Shown here piece after piece: positions 1-11,836 of a stretch of DNA of 64,000 nt. Numbering within the stretch: the first letter of the stretch is position 1; each line of letters starts with the position of its first letter. The DNA lies in NCBI GenBank assembly GCA_029207755.1, contig JARCOQ010000006.1, positions 25,068,022 through 25,132,021 on the forward strand. Direction: 5' to 3'. The notes beneath the pieces were generated by a model. It searched no databases, was not told the origin of the DNA, and saw nothing but the letters and a program-made list of their open reading frames with translations. The position numbers were made by a program, and so were the translations under genes. Source of the stretch: Chamaea fasciata. Its lineage: Eukaryota; Chordata; Aves; Passeriformes; Sylviidae.

Positions 1-1260
1 AATCCTTCTATCAACCAGACAGCAGTTCCTATTTCAAGCCAGGTAAAATAACTATGAAGTACAGGAAATTAATGTTTATCCAGGCTCCTCTATATTCTCA
101 TAAAAGCTAGCCAGACGAATTACTAAAATCAGCCAGAGGTTGTGTGCATGTTAACACCCTAAATACCTAGCATGCTTAAAAACATTTAGACACACGCTTT
201 CCTCACATGTTCCCATAGCCTCACAGCTGCTGAAATGCAGGGAAGGAAGAAGTAGAGTTATGGTTTCAAGACACAGCACAAATCAGACTGGCTGCCAAGC
301 TGTCTTTTGTTTTTTATTCTTAACATTTTTTGCTTGGCAGGACAACTCCAGGGATGGTCACGGGTAATAAGCTTCCTGCTAAACAGGAGTCCTGACAAAC
401 AACGAGTTCGTGGTTTGATCCAACAGACAATCATTTTAATACTTAAACAAGCATCTCCCAAATAAGCAAAAAATACTGGTATGGACAGCACTGAAGCAAT
501 TTTAAGTCCCATTTTATCATGTTACAGAGTTGTCAGTTATTCTTCTGTTATTCAGTTAATACCAAAAAAGGTCGTAGTCTAAGGCTGTGCAAAGTGTCTA
601 CAAGAAGTGTACTGTAGCACTCAAAGTCCCACAGCTGAGTCACTTGAATGTCTCCAAGCTACTTTACAGATAACAGTGTTTCCCAGAATCTCCTCTAAAA
701 CATACTCCCAGAGCTTGGATTAAGCAGCCTCAAATTTGTCTTTTATTTTCGCCTGTGACAAGAGAATTTGCCTCCGGCTGTCCATGGAACTTTGAGAATC
801 CACTAGGCTTCTATATGTAGAAAGACTATATATTTGGGACTGTAATCTGCTTTTAATATTTAAATAACAGGTTGGGCTTTTTACTGGCATAAATTTAAAA
901 ATAGGGTGGATTTTTTTTATTTGAAACAATGCCTAATATGAGTTCAATCAGAATCCAGTTTCTAAAGTGCATATTCTTCTAAGCAGAAACTATGGCTTTG
1001 TTATATTGCAGGTATTATCTACCACTGATATTATTTTAAAACAATTATTTTTAAAATAGCATATCATGCAGTGGCAAACCAGATTATCAGGTTTGTTTGG
1101 TTGTTTTTTTTTTTATGGTCATCAAAGACAAAAAGTCTAGTAAAAACATAAAGAATTCTTTGACATCTTTTAGCACCTAGCAGATGGAAAGGGATTATTA
1201 AAAATGTGACCATTTCCTTATCTCAAACAACAGGCATTTATATGTCTCCCTTCTCATCTT

Positions 1261-1301
1261 TACTTATTTATTTATTTACTCATTCATTCATTTATTTATT
1301 T
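1261..1301 (+). repeat. (ATTT)n/(ATTC)n microsatellite
   Basis: A run of tatttatttatt passes into cattcattcatt and back to ttatttatt. It is an imperfect tetranucleotide repeat inside the GABRA2 intron. Confidence 0.85.
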
Positions 1302-1592
1302 TCCCAGGAGGACGTCTCTTCTCTTTTCCTTTCAGAAACTGCATGAGATGATGCAATACCAAATTCACATTTAAAAATCTGGTAAAAAGAAGTTCACTGC
1401 TTGATCCTCAGTTAAAACTATTGACGCAAACAAATCCATGAAATGCTATGGAATGCCTTAGGATGGCAGAAGGACTATATAAACACAGCACTGTATCCAA
1501 GACAAAAGCCTTGGTGTTCTCATTTATATACACCACAACACAACTCTCTCTTCAGCTGCTTCTCATTCAATATGAGAATGCTTCTCATTCTC

Positions 1593-1621
1593 AATAATTT
1601 AAAGTGAGCCTTTAAATTATT
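1593..1621. repeat. Perfect 11-bp inverted repeat with 7-nt loop
   Basis: Arms aataatttaaa (1593-1603) and tttaaattatt (1611-1621) are exact reverse complements around gtgagcc. It follows two near-copies of a ttctcatt/gagaatg motif at 1560-1592, so the local sequence is rich in small inverted and direct repeats. Confidence 0.85.
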
Positions 1622-1831
1622 ATTTCAAATAGTGAGAATAAACAGGCATCTACAGTAACCTTTATATTGTCACTCAGAATGAAATATCTAGAACATTATG
1701 CTGGTGTATTAAGTGTAGAAATTGTCCCTTCAACCCATCTCCAAATTCTTGAACACAGACTTTCTCACCTGTTCCATTCCTTTTCTGCACTCTGGTGTTG
1801 TGCTGATAAGCTTACACACTTGAAAGAATAG

Positions 1832-1853
1832 AAATAATAATAATAATAATAAG
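1832..1853 (+). repeat. (AAT)n microsatellite
   Basis: About seven units of AAT occur in tandem in the GABRA2 intron. Confidence 0.9.
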
Positions 1854-4639
1854 CTAAAATACCTCCCAATTTCCTGACAGAAGTGATCTGAGGAACCTAT
1901 TGCCTTAGAATAACTGAGAATGGATACAAGGAAGAAAAAGGAGGGAATGTGTTGGAAGACAATTTCCTCTCTTGGATGAGAGAATCAGCACCAAGTAATT
2001 GAGACAAACGAAGAAAAACTAGCAACATTCAGGGCAATCATTCAGCCAGAAGGTACACGGCTTTCATGTCATCTAGGTATTTAAGAGATGGAAAGTATAC
2101 AATTTTTTAAATTAAAGCAGCAGAAGGTGCTAAATTAAGATAGGTAACTCCAGGAAACTACTTTCACATCAAAGATCATAAATGCAAGCAGTCTATAAAA
2201 TTTTACAGCACATACCAGTTTTTTAACTGATTTCTGTTGAACCATATGTGAAGGTAAGGGGTCCATAGCACTGAATTTTATCTTCAATCAACTCTATTAG
2301 TCATAACACTACAAGATTATAAAATACTTAATTTAAAATCTGTAAAAAAACACAGATTAAGCAGATGAAACATGGGACACCCAGGTTTTCCCAAACAAAT
2401 TGCAGAAAAGGGCGTGTGATCTCTACTGGTTGAACAAAAAAAAACGCATGGGGAGGACCAAATATGTATGTATATACATTAGAAAATGAATGCAATTTGG
2501 TCAGACTAGATCAAATCTCTGCAGCTGCACAACTTCACTAAAGTGTTTAATGTCCTCGGACGTGCACAATAATCCCAGGTAAGAGGGGAATTGATTTACA
2601 TTGCTTTCATAGCATTAAATGCTCTAATTATTAAATAGCCCTCAACATATGGCAAGGAATTAAGGAATGTAAATCAGGAGCCACGTGCTACACAGTAATC
2701 ACATAAATGGTTCCCAAATAGCAACACTACTTCTGGAAGGTTAGCAGAATCATACTTTCCTGATTTACACACCATTTTCACAAACTAGTGGTGAAATACT
2801 CTGCATGATAAAGCAAACTATTAATAGAGTAGCAGTGGTAAACAAAATTTCCTTTAGTTTGTGATTAATTTCACTAGAGCATTACCATGGAAAAAACAGA
2901 TATAAAAATGTGCTTAAAAATTAATCTTGGGATAATAAAGTGCTTTGATTCTTATAATTAAAATGTATTAGACTTTTTACAGTATTAATTCAAATTCTTC
3001 TGCTGATGCTTTAATTTAGCAGTTTGGTGAATACTACAGCACCACATCCTCTATAGCTGTTTCTTGAGATAGATGACTCATTGTTGAACAACACTAATAT
3101 CAGAAATTTAAATGCATATATATACCATAACAATAAAATTTCTTATCTCTTCTACTTTCAAGTTTCCAAAGGATATTTGAAAAAACTTTCATACAGCTGT
3201 TTAAATCTGTTTAAAACTGGTCAATGGTTAGTATAACAATTTTATCTCCCTCCTTCCCTCGTCATCTCTTCTTTTCTGCCCTCCTTCCCTTTCCCATGCT
3301 TCTTGCTCATAGTGGATTTTCACCTTGGCTTGTATTACCCTAATGCTAGGTTGTTGATAAGCAGCTCTTTTTTTGCTTCATATATGTTATTTGGAGCATT
3401 TAGAAGCTACTTTTAGATATTAATTGGAGCCACTAATACTGACAATTAAAACAGACCAAAATACTGTAAAAAAAAATGCATGTGCTGTTTTAATAAACAG
3501 ACAATTACAATGTCCTTCTGCACGATCCTTTCTGATGAAATACCTCTCTTTCTCCACACTATTAATTCTAAAAATTGGATGCACTAGATTGTGCATTGAA
3601 AAGGTTATCCCTAAAGATGGTCACAAAATGGTAGCATTGCAAGAAAACAGAAGCAGGAATATGTATTCAGGAGTACTTCCAGAAGCAACAGATCTGTCTC
3701 AGACCAGTCAACAACACCCGAGAACTGTGCTGGCACAAAAGGAAGGCCACGCAGTCTCTGGGTAAAGGATAATCTTCACTTTCTACCTACCTAGGAGTCT
3801 GCCTTGACATCATTTCAACCTCCTCCATCCAGTCTCATTGGATAAAAAATCTTTCAGGCATCTGGATATCAGCAGCTGCACCTGGGAGGAGGGTAAGGCA
3901 AGGCTGGGTTTCCAGTCACAAAAAAAAAAGTACACAGCTGCCTCCACAGGGCATGTCTTGCCTGGACTTGGGTAACACTATATTTAGATGGATTTAAATA
4001 AATTAATCTAATTTTGGTCAAGAAAACAGCTGGGCATTTTTTATAATAATGGACAAAACAGATAGGTATTTAGAAAAGAAAAAGGTGATATAAAAACAGA
4101 CAAATAAAACAGGAGGAACTTTGGAAGGTGTCTCAGGGCACTGCAGAAGGGTAGTGATTAGAGGTTCCTGGGTGTTTCCTAAGGAGGCGTTGATCTCTAG
4201 GACACACAATGTTTTGCAGCTTTTCAGTTCCCTGTACACTGCTGAAGTAAACAGAGAAGAATTCAATGAAATACAGTGACTATCCTTTAAAATACTGTCT
4301 TTTCACATATTTAATCCTTTTCAGGGCTTCAGTATAAGGTGATAAAAGGAAAAATGTGGCAAAGACCATAAACAAGGGTATTTCCTCTTCATTTTTGCAG
4401 ATCCTGTCTGCCAAAAATCTTAAAATTTTCAGTGGGGTCTTTATGAATAATAAATAAGCTCTAGAGTTGTACAACACTGTGCATCCTGCTGTTCTGAAGC
4501 AGTTTAAACCTTTCATTTACACAGACTTTTTCCTTCAGCTATATCCTCAAGATCTAGCACACTAATTTTTTTTTTCACCTTTTCCAAGTAAGATAGAAAG
4601 CTGCAGCCATTATTTCAATGTCTTGCTGGCTGTCTGTTA

Positions 4640-4800
4640 AAGAACCTTAGAACAACTGAGTCTAAAAAGAACCTTTGCAAGGTCCAAAGCACAGCAATCT
4701 CTGAAGACACAGCAAGTTGTCCAGGTCATATTCTGTCAATTTGTGAGGATCTCCACAAAGATGGAAACTCCACCACAACTCTGAGCAGCCATTATCTCTG
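4640..4800 (-). mobile_element. Degraded CR1 LINE 3' fragment
   Basis: The plus strand reads like the reverse complement of a CR1 3' region: a short start, then 'aagttgtccaggtcatattctg' and 'gaggatctccacaaagatggaaactcc', then a cassette resembling 'cacaactctgagcagcc'. Many substitutions mark it as an old copy. It has no coding capacity. Confidence 0.6.
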
Positions 4801-6574
4801 CAACTGTTGAAAATCATCAGCATATTATTTTGCCTAGTAAAGTTAAGGAGGGGAAGGAAATAATTCTTCTTCTTTTTCTTTGATCCTTATAGATTATACC
4901 TCATAAAGACAGTATTCTTACACTGATTGCTTCTACACAATCTGGCCTTGAATGTAGTAGAAGCCTATTGTGCTATACAGAATGAATGTCTCGTGGCAGT
5001 TTCTTCTTTATGGGTGCTAAAATACAGAAAATATATTTAAATGTGTATTTGCCATTAGAGGGCTCAAGAACAAAGGTTACAATAACCCCAGCCTTTTCTT
5101 CACAAAAAATGCTGAAGGAGTTATCCATGTCCATTTAATCCCAAGTTTTTGGTTTTCATTGAACGTAAAATGTCAAAACTTGCCAATTAATTGTCTTAAA
5201 AGTTATGCATGACTATTTGCTTAAATATTGGTTGTTGTCACACAAGCAGAAATCAACAGCATTAAATAGTGATGCTAGTCATATCACAGTATGATATAAT
5301 TGCCATTTTTCCTTAAATCAAACATATTCTTAAGGTCCATTTTTTCACCTTTGTGAAGGGCAGTGTATTCCGAATATGGTCTGCATCCTATACATCTAAA
5401 CCCAAAATGTCAAAGACCATCAATGCTTTATTATAAACTGGTTTAATAGCTCTTCACCAAAATTTTCCCAATATCTTTAGGTGATTATATAACTGAATAA
5501 GAGATCTCTATAGCTTCCTTCTTACATTCTTCATTAGCACTCTTTTTTTGGTATATCTTATTTAAGAAAATATTTGAAATGTAATTTTCTGTATGTCTCC
5601 TTTAAAAAGAATATACAAAACAGAGTACTCCATGAATGCATCACAGCAATAAGCATTAAAGGATTTTCCTGACACTCTTTATAAGTACACCATTTAGTGT
5701 AAATAGAATACTATTAATTTTGTATCAAAAAATCCTTCCATTTTTACATATTGACTAATAATGTTTTCATTGTAAGCAACATATCCATTAATTACTACAT
5801 TTTTAATTCACATTTTGCTTGGTTAAAATCCATGAAATCCATTAAAATCCCCAAAGTTATCCTGAATGAATTTCTAATGCACTTAAATATTTCTGAAAAT
5901 ATTTTAGAATTAGATTATTTAAATAATAATTATATTTCCAATTCAGGTGGCTTTATGAAAATTGTATCATTACACAAGGGTAATAAAAACTTTGGAACTA
6001 TGATATTGCATTCCTTTGGTACTCAGATATTTAAACTAGTCCGCCTGAATGAGAAGTAGTTGTATATTTCAGATAGAAAAAAAAAATCATTGCAAGATTT
6101 AACATGATAAAAGGCCTTAGTGGAAAGCAGTCAACAATAGAATACCTTGGATATCTGCAAGACCACTCCTTCTCAATCATTTCCTAAATAACTCAGAATA
6201 ACTGCATCACAGAGAAAAGGTGATGGTTTTGATGTCTTTGTCCATCAAATCTGGCTGAAAAATGTACCACCCCATCAGTCTGATTTACAATGAGCACCAA
6301 TGAGCTACACAGAAATCTGCAGTATGTGCTTTCACAGCTTCCTTGCAGATGAGACAGAAGTGAGCAAAGCTCTAACTCAGCCTTGGTGTCGTCAGCAGTA
6401 ATTCTAGCATTAGAAGCAAATGCTGATGCTTTGCCAGGAGAGGGGAAAAAGAAAGTACTAAATACACATGTTCAGTGAACTGGGAGAGCCTCCCAGACTA
6501 GCTCCTCTATAGGCATATATAACTGCTGTAAATTGTCTACATTTCTGTTAACTCATCTGAGGCAGAGGATTTGA

Positions 6575-6672
6575 CTCTTTGGGATGGTGCTGTGCAGGCC
6601 TGGGAGTTGAGCTCAATGATCCTTGTGGGTCCCTTCCAACTCAGCTTATTTGGTGGTTCTGTGATTTTTTGC
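6575..6672 (+). mobile_element. CR1 LINE 3' end fragment
   Basis: The motif 'gagctcaatgatccttgtgggtcccttccaactcag', followed closely by 'ggttctgtgatttttt', is the diagnostic 3' terminus of CR1 elements. Only about 100 bp survive, which is typical of the severe 5' truncation in this family. Confidence 0.85.
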
Positions 6673-7678
6673 TTTGCATCGTGCAACACTTTCCCCAGTT
6701 GCACTACCCTGCACAGTTGTAGCATTAATTTTATTTTTACGTCTTCGCTGTTGATTCATTCCCAGACTTTCCATAAACAAATAACCAAATAACCTCTGTC
6801 TAGCTATTCATCCTCTGTCCTATACCAGACAATTTTTCTGGTTGTTCTTTAGTATCAAAGAGGTTTCTGTGGACTTTTTATCCTTCCACTTTCCTAATGG
6901 AACATTCCCTGGAATCCTTATAGCTTCTGAGTTAGTTCTGTGCTTGGATTTTAGCACTGTCTGCATGCCCTGGATAAGTCATTAATGAGATTTTCATATC
7001 CTCCCCTCTATTGCTTTTCCATTTTTTACAAGGAATGCTTTTTGCCAGTATACATTATCCACAGCTCTAACATAAATTAACCTGAGTTTCTCGCTGACTC
7101 CTCTGAAAGCACTATTATGGCCAGATTCCACATGGCCCTTCCAGGTATGCCCAAAAGAGGAGCATACAGTAGTTGACTCCTTTGTGTCCCAGCATAGCTA
7201 CAAAGATAGTGAGGTTTTAGGAGACACAAGTGCTGCCCTGAATTGCTCTGTAATAGCACCAGCAGAGAGATATTACCATTTCCTAAAGATGGACATGGAG
7301 CAAAGAAAGGCTAAGGAGGCAAACAGAACTGAGATGGGGAACTGCACTTTTTTCCCTTAAAAACAGTAGAGAAAGCCTTCTAGTAGTGTTCTGCAGAAAA
7401 AAAAAAAAAAAGTCAAAGAATCTTTCTTTATGATACTCTGAATTTGCATTAAGCATGTTTGGGGCTGACAGAGACCACTAGGTTTGGCTAGGGGACTAGC
7501 CAAACCAGGGTCCGCCAGCTAGGGACTTCCAGAGCTACAAACTCCTCTAAAGCTCATTAAAAACTCTGAATCATAGCGATGTATAAATACAGTGCCCTAA
7601 ATTCAACATATTTCAGATTATCAGCATATGACCATGGCCGTGTTTCCTGGCAACTGAAAATCTCCAACTCTTTGATAA

Positions 7679-7700
7679 ACACACACACACATATATATAT
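7679..7700 (+). repeat. (AC)n(AT)n compound microsatellite
   Basis: Six AC units are followed by five AT units in the GABRA2 intron. Confidence 0.9.
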
Positions 7701-10700
7701 GCTACAGCTCTCCTGATCTGGGCAGGAGACAAAGTTAATCTGTGAAAAAATGAATTTACCTTGTGCTCATACTGGTGAGTGCATCACACAATTTTTAATC
7801 ACCAAGTCTGATATTCTACACCATCAGAACATGTGAAAGCAGAGATGGTTCCTTCAAAATGGAATCACAGTGCATGTAATTTTCACCTACCTACTGTCTT
7901 ATCTTTCTTTTTTTTTTAACAACCAGCATTCAACTCTTTGGTTACAATAAGAATTCCATTCCTTAAGCGGGTGAGACTGACCACAGTTTGCAGAAGGATC
8001 CTGACATTTCCATAGATCTTTTCAACGTCGATATGGCTCTTGAAATTTTAGGCTATGAAGTCCAGTCCTCTCTCCTTGTAACTTCCCTTTTATTTTCCTG
8101 GATTTTTTTTTTCTCCAACATTTTGGAGAAAAAGAAAACATAGAGGTTTTCTATTCAATTATGTTTTATAAGTTTTGGAGACTAGAAAATACAGAAGTTC
8201 CATAGCTGTTGGAAAGGCCAATTTCAGATGTGAGAAAGTAGAGAAGGCTGAATAACTTATGGAGATGGTCAGGATACTGAAGTATCCAGCATGATCATAT
8301 CTGATCATGGGGCAGAAGAAAGCAGACAGGTAATTCAATCACTTACAGATATTTTGGTTCCTTGCTTAGTTTTAGTGCCCATTAATGTATAGATTTCCTT
8401 TCCTATATGCTAAAAAAAAGCAAAGCGTTTATGAAAAAATGTTACTCTAAGTGTCTGGCAAACATTACAGCAAATAAAAAGAAGAAAATACCTTCAAGAT
8501 TTGTAGAAAGTCATAACCAATTAAGGTCTGTATGACTTGCCATTTGCATGGCTATATACAAATTAATGCTAATGATACAGGAAATTTGTTTTGAAGTCAA
8601 ACTTGTAATTTATTTTGATGACTAAACAGAAATGGCATGGAATGTTTGGGCAACATAGTTCATTTCAGAGCTGGAAGTGCAGTCAAGAGTGTTCCAGCTG
8701 CAATCCTGTGCTTAGCATAAAATGAGCACAGAGAAAAGATTATCTCCCCTTGAATAAACCCATGCTCATCCATATCAATACAGTAGGCTATGGTATATAT
8801 CTAAGTCATAAGGGATGTCTCTGGCTTCAGGGGATGGTGCAGATCTTCTCCCTGCCAACACCCATTTTGCAGGTTATTTCATCATTGTAGGGTTCATACA
8901 TCACTCAAGGATCCCAGCTGGTAGGATAGCCAATAGCCAACAGCCAAAACCTGTTTATCTGACAGCAGTGTACCACCAGTAAATCTTCCTCAACAGTCTC
9001 TAGAAAATAGTAAACAGTTTTGAAGTGCAACACTAAAGCATCAAGTTACATACTGTCATTGCTCACACAAAGTCTCCCAGTAAAATGAATTACAAATCTA
9101 TTCCTTAATTCAAGAACTGCATCCTAACCAGATGTTTACTTAGCTGAATTTAATAGACAGTCTTTCAAGAAGCATATACATTTCCCTTTTGTTTGTCAAT
9201 AACCAGATAAAAAGCCAGTATTAACCCAAAACATTTCATTACTAAAGGGGCAATTTTTTACAATGAGCTGGATTTCTACCATATGACATCTCTGGAAATG
9301 TCTTTCACAGCAAGTGAAAGTGGGCTGCTGAATAGCTCTTGCTTTCAGATGACTTTAGAAGAATTCATCTCAGACCCTGGACTATTTCTGTTGTAACACA
9401 TTAGGCCAGATTGTGATCCCTGTCACAATAGTGATATGTGCATGATAATGCAAACTGCTATGCCACAGTAAACATTCTACTGGTTTCAAATGAGCTATTT
9501 CAGATACAAATAAATGGAAGTGAAACATAACTGAGACTAGGTATCTTACATTAATGATGTGTGGCATGGTCAGAATGAAGCAATCTCTTGCAAAAACACC
9601 TAGAAATTCCCAGGGTTTAGTAGGCACGCAGTGCTAAAGAAAAGAAGGCTAATTATTTCCACATCTTTCAGACTACAGATCAATATAGAAAAAGGAATAA
9701 ATGCTAGAAAATTCCTGAAATATGAAACTACAGAATTACTAAGCACTATGCACAAAAGCCTTGTTTGGTATGTTTTGTATCATGAAATTTCACAGCTGCC
9801 ATTTACAAGCATTCTTTTGAACTGTAAGAATCCATCCATCCACAACTGAAGAATTTTTGAAGATTAAGATTAATGTGTCATGAATCACCATGGTTTAATA
9901 TGCATGACACAGTTTCATTTCACACATATTCTGCATGGGTTGATTGCCATGTATACCAATATCAAACAGATGTTAATTCTTTAATTTTTTTGCTCTCAGA
10001 GTATGTTTTAATTATCTATGAGTCTTCATAAAGAAAACAAGGGAAGTTATTTTGAAGCAAATGTAATGAAAAATACAAAAGAAAAAGCCATAAGATCTTT
10101 TCTTTATTTTATGTTCTCAACAATATAATTTCAATATTAAAAACAACAAAACTTGATATGTGAAGGAACTGCAGATTGTTCTCATTAAATGGCTTATTCC
10201 TTGTAAGCAAGAAAACTTTGAAATTTTTTCTAATAAAATGCATGATTTTAAAAGCCCTGTCAATTCAATATGAGCTTGGTGATATGAAATGCTTCTGCAA
10301 GTCATTGTATGTTCATACTATGCCCAAGTTCTTAAATTTGAGTATTTTGCAAAGAAATCAAAACTCCTTGTAAAACATAACTATATAAATTCTCGCATCA
10401 ACAGTGCTATAGGTTCCATGTGTCATCCAAATTAAAAAGTCTTTGAATACAAAATATTTCACAAGCCTCCACTGTACAGAGGCCAGAAATGGAAATGAAA
10501 AGACATCCTAGGTTAAAAGTAATGTATAACGAGAAAGCTGTTTTAGTCAGCATCAGCTCCCACTTTCTGCTGTGTCAGATGCAAGCCACAATTCTCCAGG
10601 ACCAGAACAGCAACAGAGCCACAGGTCAGGATTGAATGGTATTGGATAAAAACTCTGAGCTTTAAGTAATGCCTAATTTGATCAGAGTTGTTATTGTAAT

Positions 10701-11681
10701 TTCCATGGAAGTTGGAGTATGCCTCTAGCTTTGGGCCTGATCTTTCCTGAAATCAACAGGAACAGGAATGGCTCCCAAGGATTTTGTACTAGAATTAGTT
10801 TCACCAAGCTGAAACAGTTTCCAGGTTGAGAATTACAATTACAAAAACTGTTACGAATAATAATAGCAGAAGTGTATATTTGAACCACACATGTCAATGT
10901 TAGATAGTATAAATAGAGATAAATAACAATAGTAGATAAAATACTGCCAAAACTAAGATATTCAGCCCCTCCCTATGTCATAGAGATTTTTCTCTACACA
11001 GTAATAATTTCAACACCATAAAAATTATTTAAATTTCTTGCCTATATAACACATACTGACACAGGATGGCATGCAGCTTTAAAATCAAAATGTGAACTGA
11101 CACTTTGAAAAATAACAGACAGTCATGGCTCAAGAGTGCAGTGACCTCTGTCCTCCAATATTCTCTGGTTTTTTGTATTTTTTTTTCCAAATGCCCAACT
11201 AAATGTAAGGTGCCCAGAAACTAAATGCATATTACCAGTGACAACCTAATTACAAAGAAGTCAAAATCACAACATTTTCACTGAATTTACTGGGCCAAGG
11301 AATGAATCTAAAATATGGAATTTATACACATCACACGAAACACTTGTGCAGATTTCTGAAAATATACACCTATCGCATTGCAGGGAATTTAGCCTGCATT
11401 CCTTGTTCAATCAAAATTCCCTGACTGGAATAACAGCTTTAGATGTTATTTTTGTTCGCATTCTGTTTTACTATGTTAAAACACGGGATTTTTTTTCTTT
11501 TTACTTAAGATAAATGTGTGAAAGTGCCTTCTTTCCATTCATAGATGTTATCTTTCTCAAACTTCAAATGATTCATCTGGGTGAATGTAGTTATAAATAA
11601 TTTATCAAGATACATACCAGTTGTTAGGGAAAAAAAAAAACCCGAAGGAAGAATATCACTGCATAAAATCTGAACATTAAA

Positions 11682-11701
11682 ATTGATTTTATAAAATCAA
11701 T
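11682..11701. repeat. Perfect 20-bp palindrome near a GABRA2 splice donor
   Basis: The sequence attgattttataaaatcaat equals its own reverse complement. It starts 20 nt inside the intron, downstream of the donor at 11721/11720. In RNA it would form a stem of up to about 8 pairs with a minimal loop, or in DNA a small cruciform. It could equally be chance in AT-rich sequence. Confidence 0.9.
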
Positions 11702-11720
11702 CTTTAATTGGTTTTATTAC

Positions 11721-11836
11721 CTCCTAATCCAGGTCTGAGGCGATTATCATAACCATCCAGAAGTCTGTCTAGAATTCTTGTAAAGATGGTGATGTTATTC
11801 TTAGCTTCATCTTCCAGGGAGTCAGCCAGCACTGAT
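11721..11836 (-). CDS. GABRA2: GABRA2 second coding exon (start of mature extracellular domain)
   Basis: This 116-bp exon is bounded by an acceptor (atatccatttag|ATCAGT) and a donor (GGATTAGGAG|GTAATA). It is read in phase from the signal-peptide exon. It completes the signal peptide (SVLA) and then encodes the mature N-terminus. The block [19 protein letters not shown], followed by [12 protein letters not shown], is the pre-strand helix signature of GABA-A alpha subunits. The [11 protein letters not shown] stretch matches alpha-2 rather than alpha-1 (DELKDNTTVF) or alpha-5 (DETNDNITIF), recalled from the human proteins. Asn38-Ile-Thr is an N-glycosylation sequon conserved in the family. The exon ends in phase 1, as expected for the alpha-subunit gene structure, where the next exon completes a Gly/Asp-type codon. 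No frameshift or stop is seen, so the gene looks functional here. It is separated from the previous coding exon by a 2.5-kb intron. Confidence 0.95.

Larger units (their letters stand above)
1..11720 (-). other. Start of a long GABRA2 intron, continuing to the left of the window
   Basis: No exon matching the next part of an alpha-subunit extracellular domain (the segment with SFGPVSD, or the 221-bp exon with the WTPDTFF motif) was found in this stretch on the minus strand. The intron therefore exceeds 11.7 kb, in line with the large size of mammalian GABRA2. It carries two CR1 fragments (about 4640-4800 and 6575-6672), several microsatellites and a perfect palindrome next to the donor. The remainder is AT-rich sequence in which I see nothing codable. 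Confidence 0.8.

Noticed and set aside
3424..3765. 113-codon plus-strand frame
   Set aside because: It begins at a non-ATG codon, has composition typical of AT-rich random sequence, no splice support and no recognised motif.
3780..3900. Minus-strand donor CTAG|GTAGGT with possible exon
   Set aside because: All three frames contain stops within 60 nt of the donor.
5751..6059. 102-codon plus-strand frame
   Set aside because: It begins at a TTG and is dominated by Ile, Asn, Leu, Phe and Ser as expected from AT-rich DNA. It lies inside the GABRA2 intron.
1..11720. Further GABRA2 coding exons downstream of the second coding exon
   Set aside because: I looked on the minus strand for the next alpha-subunit segments (SFGPVSD, WTPDTFF) and found none, so they must lie to the left of the window.
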